Below, piece by piece: positions 7,838 to 16,126 of a stretch of DNA of 28,086 nucleotides. The DNA comes from an uncultured Bacteroidaceae bacterium (lineage in GTDB: Bacteria; Bacteroidota; Bacteroidia; Bacteroidales; Bacteroidaceae). The stretch covers positions 1 to 28,086 of the forward strand of contig CAKQYA010000031.1 of assembly GCA_934293005.1 (NCBI GenBank). The letters are read 5' to 3'. Positions within the stretch are counted from its first letter, which is position 1, and every line of letters begins with the position of its first letter. Made by a program: the position numbers and the translations under genes. A model generated the notes under the pieces. That model did no database searches and was not told where the DNA came from. It was given only the letters and a program-made list of their open reading frames with translations.

Positions 7838-8329
7838 TTATGCGTGAATCTTGCGCTTGAAGTCAATCATCTTGATAGCAGTGACAGCGCACTCGTCGCC
7901 TTTGTTGCCCATCTTGCCTCCGGCGCGGTCTTCCGCCTGCTCCATGTCGAGCGTGGTGATGAGTCCATATATCACAGGCACATCCTGTGAGGCGTTTAGC
8001 TGCGCGAGGCCAGCTGTGACGCCCTGGCAAATGTATCTGTCGTGAGGTGTGTCGCCTCTGATGACACATCCTATGGCTATCACAGCATCCACTTCTGTCT
8101 TCACCATTTGTGCGGCTCCATACACGAGTTCGAAGCTGCCTGGCACTGTCATCACATTGATGTCGGCCTCGTCAGCCCCGTTTGTCATCAATGTGGCTTT
8201 CGCTCCTTGGAGCAGGGCGGCTGTGATGTTCTCGTTCCATTCTGCTACGACGATGCCAAACTTCATTCCTTTTGCGTCGGGCACGGTGTTGATGTCGTAG
8301 TCTGAGAGATTATGATTCTTTGTTGCCAT
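7838..8329 (-). CDS. ribH: 6,7-dimethyl-8-ribityllumazine synthase
   Basis: RibH condenses 5-amino-6-ribitylaminouracil with 3,4-dihydroxy-2-butanone 4-phosphate, the penultimate step of riboflavin synthesis, usually as a cytoplasmic pentamer or 60-mer. The 163 residues have the family's length. Motifs: AEWN (29-32), VPGSFELV (62-69) for substrate binding, GCVIRGDTPH (87-96) with the proton-transfer His96, and the ending EQAEDRAGGKMGNKGDECA (130-148) with the phosphate-binding Arg. The residues after His96 are DRYI where FDYV is common, a conservative variant. No FMN riboswitch is visible upstream. The neighbouring anchored TPR gene is a common arrangement in Bacteroidales. Confidence 0.97.
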   Translation of the reverse strand: MATKNHNLSDYDINTVPDAKGMKFGIVVAEWNENITAALLQGAKATLMTNGADEADINVMTVPGSFELVYGAAQMVKTEVDAVIAIGCVIRGDTPHDRYICQGVTAGLAQLNASQDVPVIYGLITTLDMEQAEDRAGGKMGNKGDECAVTAIKMIDFKRKIHA

Positions 8330-8423
8330 GATTATCTTGTTTGTACGTTATACATTATTTATATATAATAAGCATGCGTCCAGCACTTTTAGCCTGAACA
8401 CGTGCTCAGAACTTGAAAAACAA

Positions 8424-8486
8424 TTATAGGGAAGTTACAGGGACGGATGCTTTAATAACTATCGCGTCTCAATAACTTCCCTATAA
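8424..8486. repeat. 63-bp element with perfect 14-bp inverted ends
   Basis: TTATAGGGAAGTTA (8424-8437) is repeated exactly, inverted, as TAACTTCCCTATAA (8473-8486), with 35 bases between. It lies in the 327-base gap between the TPR gene and ribH. The loop is large and the sequence lacks a following T run in either direction, so it is not a typical terminator. It could be a tiny non-autonomous element or a structured intergenic RNA. Confidence 0.75.
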
Positions 8487-8656
8487 CATATTTTGTTTAT
8501 CAGCCTTTTTGCTTTTTCTGGCGTTTTTTTACGTTTCAGAATCTTATAAAGCTATTAAGGTAATCGTTATGTTCTTGCTTGCATCGGCAGAATTACTCTG
8601 GCCTCCCCAATTGCATGCTTCTGTGCTGAGCTTCACTCTGCACTGTAAGCTTTCAT

Positions 8657-9337
8657 TTACTTGGTAGCGCGCTCTACGTACTTGTCGATGTCTTTCGCCA
8701 CATTGCTGCGGAAGTATGACTTCTTGATTTTCTTGTAGAGCTCAACAGCTTTCTCATTCTGTCCAAGCGATTCGTATGCCTCGCCAGCCTGAAGCAGGGC
8801 AATAGGGCTCACAGCGTCATTGTCGGCCATGTCGGCAGCCTTGAGCAGCTTGTCGATGCCTTTCTGTGTGTCGCCCTTCTGAATGTAGAGGTTGCCGAGT
8901 GAAGCTACAGCCTCAGGTGAAATCATCTCATCGTCTTGAGCGGAAAAGTCCTCAAGGTATTTGATGGCCTCGTCTACCTTGCCTGTCTTTGCGTATGAAA
9001 GACCTGCATAGAGTTTTGCGAGGTTGGCAGTCTTTGTGCCGCCAAATTCGTTTATCACCTTGATGAAGCCCTTGCTGTTGCCATCACCGTTGAGAGCCTG
9101 CTCATATTGTTGCTGAGCGAAAGCCATCTGTGCGGAAGCGATTGCCTTTTGAGCGTCAACTTCTTTGCCGGACAAGATGTGCTTGTAGATGTAGAATCCA
9201 GCTACAACGATTACTACAGCACCTAATGCGGCAGCAAGTTTTTTCCAATTCTTCTCGATGAAAGCCTCTCCCTTGTTGAGTTGCACGTCGAGTGCTATTG
9301 GCTCATCATTTGTTGGTTGTTGAATCTTTTTTGTCAT
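8657..9337 (-). CDS. Membrane-anchored tetratricopeptide repeat protein (YfgM-like), 226 aa
   Basis: An N-terminal cytoplasmic segment (MTKKIQQPTNDEPIAL) is followed by one membrane helix (about 35-53, LGAVVIVVAGFYIYK). After it come TPR-like helical pairs; the clearest are AKLYAGLSYAKTGKVDEAIK, ASLGNLYIQKGDTQKGIDK and LLQAGEAYESLGQNEKAVEL. This is the layout of the YfgM / TPR_21 family, whose E. coli member is a SecYEG-associated chaperone-like protein; that role is only inferred here. The ATG at 9337 is preferred over a TTG 33 bases upstream because MTKK is the usual family start and TAnnTTTG-like boxes overlap or lie just upstream of the TTG (9368-9386). ribH lies downstream on the same strand. 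Confidence 0.85.
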   Translation of the reverse strand: MTKKIQQPTNDEPIALDVQLNKGEAFIEKNWKKLAAALGAVVIVVAGFYIYKHILSGKEVDAQKAIASAQMAFAQQQYEQALNGDGNSKGFIKVINEFGGTKTANLAKLYAGLSYAKTGKVDEAIKYLEDFSAQDDEMISPEAVASLGNLYIQKGDTQKGIDKLLKAADMADNDAVSPIALLQAGEAYESLGQNEKAVELYKKIKKSYFRSNVAKDIDKYVERATK

Positions 9338-9367
9338 GATATGTTTGATTATTTTTTCTTCCAATCG

Positions 9368-9386
9368 CAAAATTAGTGCAAATTTA
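9368..9386 (-). promoter_or_regulatory. Overlapping -7 boxes upstream of the TPR gene
   Basis: On the minus strand TAAATTTG (9386-9379) and TAATTTTG (9375-9368) both fit TAnnTTTG, 30-50 bases before the ATG at 9337. A -33 TTTG at the standard distance is not evident (CAAA on the plus strand at 9411 is slightly far). Confidence 0.4.
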
Positions 9387-9444
9387 ATATTTTTCTCACT
9401 AATAAGAAAGCAAATTGTTGAAAAATATATCTCTCACCTCATAT

Positions 9445-12400
9445 TTATTTAGATTTCACTTCCTTCAGAGCCTCTTCAAGTCTCTTGGTGGCTTTCTCGA
9501 TAAGGTCGTGTGTGCCTGATCCGTCGTTGACGTACTGCACAACCATGTCGGCATAGTTGATGGCTTCGCGCAGCTCTGTTGTCTTGTTGGGCACATTTTC
9601 CTTAGCTCCTGTGAGCATAGGGATGAGGTTGTTGAGGTCTTCAGGCTCAGCAAGGTTGCCCGGACGCATCGTGTTGATGGCCACGTTGAGAGCGGAGAGG
9701 GCCTCGTTGACACTTTCCTGAGTGAGTTCCTTCTTGTTTTGGGCACCCACTGCTTCCGCCTTCTTCACCTGTTCGAGCAGACGAGCGTAGCCATTAGGAG
9801 CCCATGGTGAGAATGCAGGCACCTTGACGCTCATAGCATTCCATGCTTCCTGATTCTCGATGCGTTCCTTGGCCATGGCGATGGCTTGTTCGAGCGACGA
9901 CTTGTCAACACCCTTGGCTGTCTTTTTCTTAGCCCCTGTCTGCTGGTCAATGCGCAGATAATGAGTGGAGTGATTTGTCTGGTAATAGTCGGGGGTGAAA
10001 GTGATGGCTCCCTTGCCCGGTGTGTTAAGCTTCAGCGTGTAGAGTTTGCCTCCTGTGTTGTCTGTGGCGTCAGAGTTGACCACTTCCAGCTCTTTCAGCG
10101 TTGAAGACAGTGTGCAGTCGGCTTCTTTCCATTCTTTCACGTCTTGTGTTGCCATTACGAGTGGGCCATACATCACAGCACCTACCCATTGTGGCGCAAA
10201 TGGAGTGCGCACTTCATTCTTTCCTGTGGCTGCAAGATCCATCTTGTCTGGTCCCCAGTTGATGTGTTTTGTGAAAGGCATAATGACCTCTACCTTGTCG
10301 CCGTCTTTCCATGTGTGGTTTTCGATGGCTGCATAAGAGCAAGGCTGGTATTTCTTTGCAATCGACTTGCCGTTGAGCTTGATGTCGAAGCCTTCTGTTG
10401 CCCAGTAAGGCACACGAAGCTTAAGTGTGAAATGTTTCTCGCTCTTGCCGTCGGTCTTTACGGTGATGGTGCTGCTCTGTGCAGGCCATTCGCACTCTTG
10501 CTCTATGTTCACGCCTTTGTCGCTCCATCGAGCTGTGGTAGGCATGTAGAGGCCTATCCACATTGTGTTGTCGTTGACAAAGTAAGCAGCTTCTTGGTAT
10601 TTCACATGGTTCTCAGCTCCAGTGCCGCCGCAGCAAGTGCTTTGAGGCGTCTCGTTGCCAAATGGCTTGATGGCATTCATTCCTACGGCATACTGGTATG
10701 TCACAGCCCAATGCTCTGGGTGCAGCGAACCTACAATCTGGTTGTAGAGCACACGCTCGTAGTAGTCCATGTATTCAGCATTGTCTGGATTGAAGCAGTT
10801 TAAGTCTTTGGTAAGCTTTGCCAGATTATATGCGCAGCAAGTCTCGTTGATGTCGGGGTTAGGATAAATGTCGCGGTTCCAGTCGCTCATCACGCTCGTG
10901 TTCATTGATAGAATCTGCGAGTAGGGCTGTCGGAACATCTCGCCGTTGCCTACGCCGCCAGTGGCATACACATATTTGCCTTGCATCATGTTCCAGAAAT
11001 TGTAGGCAATGTTGTAGTAATATGCGTCGCAGTTGCCTCTGTATGATCTCAGCGCGCCTGTGATCATAGGAATGTGCTGGTTGGCGTGGCGGGTGCGTAT
11101 GTCATCAACGTTGACAGCCAAAGGCCCGAAGAGCGCAGGCGTGTCGAAGCAGTTGGCCGCTTCGAGCAGCTTTGCTTTCTCTTCTTTGTCGCTTACCATC
11201 TCGCTCAGTCTTGCCAGCGATTCGGCCATGCCGCCCACCTCGCCGGCTATATACATGTTCCACATCTCGTATCTGTTGCCAGGCTTGGCTTGTCGGTCTG
11301 CCTTAGAGCCGTCGGTCTTCACGTATGTGCGGTAGTGCATTCGGTTCCATACCCACAGTCCCATGTCTTTGGCAATGAGCAATGCTTTAGCGGCTATCTC
11401 CTTGTCGTCTACGTTGTTTGCAATGTCGATGAGTCCGGCTAGTTGCTTGTGTATCGTGTAGTAAGGAGCCCATACGCCTTCCTCGTTGTTGTATGGCGCA
11501 TATTTTTCAATAAGAGCCGGGTGGGCCGCTGGTATGGCATTAAGGTATCCGTAGCCATAGTTGCGGTAGTCTTTCTTGTATTCATCAAAAGCAGCCCAGT
11601 CGCCCTTCATGCTCTTCAGCACTTCTTCTGGGGCATAGTCGCGCGCCTCGCGGTATCTGTTGAGCGTGCTGTCCCACACGAAGGTGCGCTCTTGGCATGC
11701 TCTCAGTTCGTCAACCATGCGTCTTATCCTGTTCCTTAGTTCGGTCTTCTCTGGTGTTTCCTTGTCTGGGTCGCAAGAGGCAAAGGCGAAAGCCAGCGAA
11801 CTCATGTAATGGCCTGAACCGTGTCCCTTAAGTTTTGTTGTAGGTGAGTCCCATCCGTCGGCTCTTTTGTAGCCTTCGGTGGGCAGTCCGTAGGTGTCGC
11901 GGTAGTTGTAGAGCTGTTGTGTGATGTCCCACGAAAGAAGAGTCTTGATGTTCAAGTCTCTGTTGCTTGTCAGTCGGTTTTTCCCCTTGATGCTCACAGA
12001 ACTAAGCGGAAGCGTGCTTGCCACTGCCTTGCAACTTGGAGCTGTCCAGCTGTTGCTTATTGTCGACACTCCCTCATCGGCAGCAAGAGGAGCAACGTTG
12101 CTGAACACTTTGACACGGGCTGTGATAGGATAGCCTTTGTCGGTAGTGTTGTCGCCTATGACGTGTCCGCTTACCTCATATACACTGCCAGCTGGCGTTT
12201 TCTCAGGGTTGGCCTCAGTCTCTTCTGTGGCGCGCATGTAATTTTCCCATTTCACTTGCCTCCACTCGTGAGAGCCATCGCTGTATGTCACCCACACCTG
12301 CCATGGCAGACGTGGCACAGTGCCTTCTGGTGTGTCTACAGCCACAGGCGTTATGCTCTTTATTGAACGTTGCTTCTGCTTAGACGCTGTCATAGGTGCT

Positions 12401-12489
12401 TTGGAAACCTCGGCAGCTTGTGTGCATGCTGGCGCAGTAATACTCAGACATACCACGCTCGATAGGATTAGGTTGATTTCTTTTCTCAT
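9445..12489 (-). CDS. Secreted GH127-type beta-L-arabinofuranosidase (DUF1680), 1014 aa
   Basis: Enzymes of this clan (GH127/GH146, PF07944) remove beta-L-arabinofuranose from plant glycans using a zinc-bound cysteine nucleophile. Parts in order: signal sequence with possible lipobox APAC (Cys21); an Ig-like domain (about 48-132, QVWVTYSDGSHEWRQVKWE); then an (alpha/alpha)6 catalytic domain (about 165-640) with GHGSGHYMS (222-230), YYTIHKQLAGL (343-353) and RHANQHIP (467-474). INETCCAY holds Glu549 and Cys551, and STCCGGTGAEN holds Cys619 and Cys620; these match the Glu-x-Cys and Cys-Cys zinc set of the Bifidobacterium enzyme HypBA1. A beta domain follows, then a helical C-terminal region (about 860-1014) that is FIVAR-like. 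No SusC/SusD or other glycosidase is adjacent, so substrate is unclear. GH146 or another DUF1680 subfamily is possible. Confidence 0.88.
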   Translation of the reverse strand: MRKEINLILSSVVCLSITAPACTQAAEVSKAPMTASKQKQRSIKSITPVAVDTPEGTVPRLPWQVWVTYSDGSHEWRQVKWENYMRATEETEANPEKTPAGSVYEVSGHVIGDNTTDKGYPITARVKVFSNVAPLAADEGVSTISNSWTAPSCKAVASTLPLSSVSIKGKNRLTSNRDLNIKTLLSWDITQQLYNYRDTYGLPTEGYKRADGWDSPTTKLKGHGSGHYMSSLAFAFASCDPDKETPEKTELRNRIRRMVDELRACQERTFVWDSTLNRYREARDYAPEEVLKSMKGDWAAFDEYKKDYRNYGYGYLNAIPAAHPALIEKYAPYNNEEGVWAPYYTIHKQLAGLIDIANNVDDKEIAAKALLIAKDMGLWVWNRMHYRTYVKTDGSKADRQAKPGNRYEMWNMYIAGEVGGMAESLARLSEMVSDKEEKAKLLEAANCFDTPALFGPLAVNVDDIRTRHANQHIPMITGALRSYRGNCDAYYYNIAYNFWNMMQGKYVYATGGVGNGEMFRQPYSQILSMNTSVMSDWNRDIYPNPDINETCCAYNLAKLTKDLNCFNPDNAEYMDYYERVLYNQIVGSLHPEHWAVTYQYAVGMNAIKPFGNETPQSTCCGGTGAENHVKYQEAAYFVNDNTMWIGLYMPTTARWSDKGVNIEQECEWPAQSSTITVKTDGKSEKHFTLKLRVPYWATEGFDIKLNGKSIAKKYQPCSYAAIENHTWKDGDKVEVIMPFTKHINWGPDKMDLAATGKNEVRTPFAPQWVGAVMYGPLVMATQDVKEWKEADCTLSSTLKELEVVNSDATDNTGGKLYTLKLNTPGKGAITFTPDYYQTNHSTHYLRIDQQTGAKKKTAKGVDKSSLEQAIAMAKERIENQEAWNAMSVKVPAFSPWAPNGYARLLEQVKKAEAVGAQNKKELTQESVNEALSALNVAINTMRPGNLAEPEDLNNLIPMLTGAKENVPNKTTELREAINYADMVVQYVNDGSGTHDLIEKATKRLEEALKEVKSK

Positions 12490-12817
12490 AAAAAGGTTAA
12501 TCTAACATTTATTTAGTAATTCGTCTAACATTTTTCAACCGCTAAATTACGGAATCTATATATTTTATCATACAAAAATAATCGAAAAGTACGATTCTCA
12601 CATCTCTTGTACTGCATTTTGGATTATTTTGGCTAAATTTGTATCATAATATCTCTCGCATAGGGATTTTCCCATTGCCAATAGGGAATCGCATTGCAAG
12701 TAATTTCGCCAGACATGCTATATTTGCAACATACGATAAGGAATGATGTGCGAATGAGTATTGTGGCAAAGCATATTGCAGACGCACTCACTCCACAAAC
12801 AAATACATAATGACATT
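12490..12817. promoter_or_regulatory. Divergent intergenic region with candidate promoters for both sides
   Basis: On the plus strand TATATTTG (12719-12726) fits TAnnTTTG and lies 92 bases before the ATG at 12818; a TTG at 12694-12696 is 22 bases upstream, slightly long for a -33 element. A second plus-strand TAAATTTG occurs at 12634-12641. On the minus strand TATTTTTG (12580-12573) could serve the glycosidase, without an obvious -33 box. No other feature is seen. Confidence 0.4.
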
Positions 12818-13933
12818 ATGAAAAAGCTATTATTATTATCCATCGCCATCCTGCCGCTCTTATGCACAGCGCAAGATGATCTTTACTTCGTTTCCAAAAA
12901 GACGAAGAAGGAGACTGTTGAAAGGTACGACCTGCGTGCGCGCACAGAAAAGGTCGCTCCAGCCGACGTTGTTGACTATCATAGCAGCCGACGTGACGAT
13001 GATGAATACAATCGTCGCTACAGCATCAATGAGACAGAGGCTGTGCCTGTGGATACAGTTGGGACTGCAACAGATGATTGCATTGATGATCCTGAATACG
13101 ATTTCCGCTATTCCAGACGTCTCGTCCGTTTCCATTCGCCGCGTTTTTATGCTGCGGCCAGTCCTTACTATTGGGATCTTTATTATGGATGGGGAGCATG
13201 GGACTATCTGTATGTGACCTATGATCCTTGGTATTGGGACTACGGATGGGGATGCGGATTGACATGGGGACCTTGGAACTGCTGGTATGGTGGCATATGG
13301 GGATACCGCCCTCTTCATGCTTGGGCATACTGGGGATGGGGACCATGCTGGTGTGGCCCGTCTGTGGGACGTCCTATATACCGCAACAGCGTGCCACGCG
13401 AACTCAACTCGTCTCGTGGACACATGGCTGCTGCTGACCGCCTGCGCACTTCAGCCATGCGCGGAGGTCTTGTGTCGGCATCGCGCACTTCTGCTCTTGG
13501 CACGCGAGGCACAGCCACAGGTGTTCGCACTTCTGCCGGCACGTCTGTGCGGGGTACAGCCACACGCAACACTTCATCTTACGCCCCTGCTAATGGCAGA
13601 TATGACGCACGTCGCAGCAATGCTGCAACACGTGCTGACGAGCGCCGAGGCAACTACAGTGTGCCATCACGCTCACAAAGCAATGTCAACAGCAGCACGC
13701 GCACTGCTACACGCACCCAAGGCAATGTGAACAGCAACACACGCATGCGCAGTGACAATAGCAGCAACACTCGCACATCCACTCGCTCTGACAATAACTA
13801 TTCTGCGCCTTCACGCTCTTCTTCAAGCGGCAGCTTCAGCAGCGGCAGCATGGGCGGTGGCACACGCAGCAGCGGTGGAGGCTTTGGCGGTGGTGGGTCA
13901 CGCGGTGGAGGCGGCGGTGGAGGACGTCGATAA
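12818..13933 (+). CDS. Secreted Trp/Tyr/Gly-rich low-complexity protein, 371 aa
   Basis: Unrecognised family. The start at 12818 is chosen because it gives a clean signal peptide (MKKLLLLSIAILPLLCTA, cut before QDD); a frame upstream to 12761 adds a polar non-signal stretch. Mature protein in order: a charged linker with DDDEYNRRY; an aromatic core at about 115-190 made of repeated Trp, Tyr, Gly and Asp (for example YYGWGAWDYLYV and WGWGPCWCG); a Ser/Thr/Arg/Asn-rich segment; and a C-terminal Gly tail with Arg ends (GGGSRGGGGGGGRR). No enzyme motif is visible. The FadL-type porin starts 94 bases downstream on the same strand, so a shared transcript is likely. A cell-surface or periplasmic role is inferred only from the signal peptide and composition. 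Confidence 0.75.
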   Translation: MKKLLLLSIAILPLLCTAQDDLYFVSKKTKKETVERYDLRARTEKVAPADVVDYHSSRRDDDEYNRRYSINETEAVPVDTVGTATDDCIDDPEYDFRYSRRLVRFHSPRFYAAASPYYWDLYYGWGAWDYLYVTYDPWYWDYGWGCGLTWGPWNCWYGGIWGYRPLHAWAYWGWGPCWCGPSVGRPIYRNSVPRELNSSRGHMAAADRLRTSAMRGGLVSASRTSALGTRGTATGVRTSAGTSVRGTATRNTSSYAPANGRYDARRSNAATRADERRGNYSVPSRSQSNVNSSTRTATRTQGNVNSNTRMRSDNSSNTRTSTRSDNNYSAPSRSSSSGSFSSGSMGGGTRSSGGGFGGGGSRGGGGGGGRR

Positions 13934-14027
13934 AGTTTGGCGCACATGCTTTCATCACGTTGTGTTGCACCAGTGCTTCATAAATTTATTAAACGTTTTT
14001 TATCTTACATATAAATAACTAAATGTC

Positions 14028-15617
14028 ATGAAAAAATACACCATCACCCGATGCGTCCTCTCTGGCGTCCTCGCTGGAGCCACCATAACAATGTCGGCGC
14101 AAGACAGCTACGACTCGCAGAGGTTCTCTTCGTCTGACCTCAACGGCACTTCACGCTATGTGTCTATGGGAGGTGCCCTTGGAGCATTGGGAGGAGACCT
14201 CACCCTCATGGGCACCAACCCAGCAGGTACAGCCATCTATCGCCGCTCGGATGCGGCTATCACTGCAGGTGTGCTTCTTGGTGATAAAGGTGCTCTCGAC
14301 CATTCTTCATCGCGCATGTCGCTCGATCAGGGTGGAGCGCTCATTGTCTTCGACATGGAGAATTCATCTGGCAACGGGCTGCAATACGTCAATTTCGGAA
14401 TCAACTTCACCAAGCGCAACAACTATTTCTTCAACCAGCGCACGGATGTTCAGAACCTTAATGGCATCTTCAGTCAGACAAACCAAATAGCAGATCTATG
14501 CGCACTGTCATACTCCAACAACTATTTTGGAAAACTCACAGACATGTCTGCTGCCGTCTTTACAGGCAACAACCGACGTGACGGTCTTCTCTATGAACGA
14601 TACTATGATAGTGAGGGCAATCTGCTCGGCAGCACAGTTGATGAGTCAAACCGGGGTACGCCTGGCTTCCTCACAGAAGAGAACGCCAATAAGGTGACTC
14701 GTGTTGATTATACGCCAGTGGGAGCACAAAGCGCATACTTTGAGAAAGCTACCTATGGAGGCATCAACCAAGCAGATGTCAATCTTTCCTTCAATGTCTC
14801 CAACCGCTTCTTCTTTGGCGCTTCTGTAGGCATTTACGATATTGACTACACGCGAGAGACTTTCTATCAAGAAATGGGCGTCGACAATAATGTTTATGAC
14901 TTCACCAACTGGTACAAGACCACAGGTGATGGCTATGACGTCAAGTTGGGCATGATTGCTCGTCCTTTCGAAGACAGTCCATTCCGCATTGGACTTTCAA
15001 TACACACGCCTACATGGTATCGAATGACAGACAGCAATGGCTCTGTTCTGTATCTTAACGATGCACGCCTCAGCAGTGCCTTTTCAGATGAGTACGACTA
15101 CGACATGCGCACGCCATGGAGGTTTGGAGTCAGTCTCGGACACACCATTGGCACAAGTGTGGCTATAGGAGCTGAATATGAATACACCGACCCGTCAACA
15201 GCTCATTATAGCGAGGCTGACGGTGCATACAGCAGTTATTTCAGCAACGTTAACCGTATCACCGAACAGACACTGAAAGGGCAGCATACTCTTAAACTTG
15301 GACTTGAACTCAAGCCTATAGATTCATATTCGCTGCGTTTCGGATACAACTATGTTTCATCACCATTCAAGTCGGGAGCTTACCGCACCATCGGATTTGA
15401 TGGAGTGTACACAGAGACCCACTTCACCAATTGGAATGACACTCATCGCTTCTGCTTCGGAGCAGGCTACAGTTTCAAAGGTGGCTATATAGACCTTGCA
15501 TACCAGTATCAGGCACAGAAAGGCGACTTCTATGCTTTTGATGATGTGGACCTCAAACCTACTAAGGTTGAAAACAACCGTTCGCAGGTTATGGCCACTC
15601 TTGGCTTCCGCTTCTGA
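14028..15617 (+). CDS. FadL/OmpP1/TodX-family outer membrane protein, 529 aa
   Basis: FadL-type proteins are 14-strand outer membrane barrels that pass hydrophobic compounds through a lateral opening. Visible: a signal peptide (cut after about residue 24, MSAQ), then the N-terminal hatch signature ALGGDLTLMGTNPAG, in which NPAG is the family hallmark, then many amphipathic strands ending in a barrel-closing aromatic residue (VMATLGFRF). The length is in the usual 450-550 range. It resembles the Bacteroidota subgroup often labelled hemin receptor or 'outer membrane protein transport protein'; the actual substrate cannot be read from the sequence. It follows the Trp/Tyr/Gly-rich protein by 94 bases and is the last gene of that unit, ending before a repeat-rich region. 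Confidence 0.88.
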   Translation: MKKYTITRCVLSGVLAGATITMSAQDSYDSQRFSSSDLNGTSRYVSMGGALGALGGDLTLMGTNPAGTAIYRRSDAAITAGVLLGDKGALDHSSSRMSLDQGGALIVFDMENSSGNGLQYVNFGINFTKRNNYFFNQRTDVQNLNGIFSQTNQIADLCALSYSNNYFGKLTDMSAAVFTGNNRRDGLLYERYYDSEGNLLGSTVDESNRGTPGFLTEENANKVTRVDYTPVGAQSAYFEKATYGGINQADVNLSFNVSNRFFFGASVGIYDIDYTRETFYQEMGVDNNVYDFTNWYKTTGDGYDVKLGMIARPFEDSPFRIGLSIHTPTWYRMTDSNGSVLYLNDARLSSAFSDEYDYDMRTPWRFGVSLGHTIGTSVAIGAEYEYTDPSTAHYSEADGAYSSYFSNVNRITEQTLKGQHTLKLGLELKPIDSYSLRFGYNYVSSPFKSGAYRTIGFDGVYTETHFTNWNDTHRFCFGAGYSFKGGYIDLAYQYQAQKGDFYAFDDVDLKPTKVENNRSQVMATLGFRF

Positions 15618-15713
15618 TGACTATATGCGTGAGTGATTCATAGTCATTTTATAATGATGGGGTGTTCTCGTATTTACCACAAGATAGAGTGAGTAAAATT
15701 CGTTAATCTCAAA

Positions 15714-15735
15714 TCTAATGACCGACTGGGGTTAA
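15714..15735 (+). repeat. Dispersed 22-bp motif, copy C
   Basis: TCTAATGACCGACTGGGG followed by TTAA matches copies B and E in core and ends. It lies 97 bases after the stop of the FadL-type gene and has no inverted partner nearby. Confidence 0.75.
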
Positions 15736-15801
15736 TAAGATGAATGCCTACTTATGAATTCAATATTTCGTTTTTTGTCTGACCAACTATTTTGGTGGTA
15801 A

Positions 15802-15850
15802 GCAAGAAGGACTGATGGAAAACATAAATGTTTTCGTCAGTCCTTCTTGC
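15802..15850. terminator. Long hairpin, probable bidirectional terminator between convergent porin genes
   Basis: GCAAGAAGGACTGA (15802-15815) pairs with TCAGTCCTTCTTGC (15837-15850). Inside, GAAAACAT pairs with ATGTTTTC around a 2-base AA loop, leaving only a 2/1 internal mismatch: about 22 bp of near-perfect stem. No T run follows on either side, so intrinsic termination is likely but not textbook. Confidence 0.65.
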
Positions 15851-15905
15851 ATGTTTATAAGCATTGCAATTTGTCATTTCTTATGCGACTTGCAATCTCA
15901 TATAT

Positions 15906-16088
15906 GAGTCAACTTGAAAAAGTGCCCTCAAAACAGAGGGGGTACCTCAAAATGCTTACAGCTTAAAACTAAAAAGCACAAGAAGAGCTATTCGGCATGC
16001 GATATTTAGCATTTACAAGCCTGCTTTTGGATTGTTTTTGCTATATAACTTTCAAATTGATAGTGCTCTGACTTTTGCAAGTGGGCTC
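15906..16088. mobile_element. 183-bp MITE-like element with imperfect terminal inverted repeats
   Basis: The left end GAGTCAACTTGAAAAAGT (15906-15923) and the reverse complement of the right end, GAGCCCACTTGCAAAAGT (16071-16088), agree at 15 of 18 positions. ATATAT flanks both sides (15900-15905 and 16089-16094), a possible target duplication, though the area is AT-rich. The inside holds no ORF, and a small hairpin (CCCTCaaaacaGAGGG) sits near the left end. It looks like a non-autonomous derivative of an insertion sequence; the parent family is unknown to me. Confidence 0.55.
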
Positions 16089-16126
16089 ATATATAATATA
16101 ATGTGTATGCTTTTATATGATTATTG

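Noticed and set aside
8330..8656. FMN riboswitch upstream of ribH
   Set aside because: The conserved RFN-element pieces (such as AGGGGC...GGTG blocks) are not visible; the only structure is the 14-bp inverted repeat.
12761..12817. Upstream start for the Trp/Tyr/Gly-rich protein
   Set aside because: The extra 19 residues are polar and precede a complete signal peptide that begins at 12818.
13287..13730. Long alternative frames inside the low-complexity gene and on its opposite strand
   Set aside because: Repetitive GC-biased codons leave several frames open; only the frame at 12818-13933 has a signal peptide and continuous logic.
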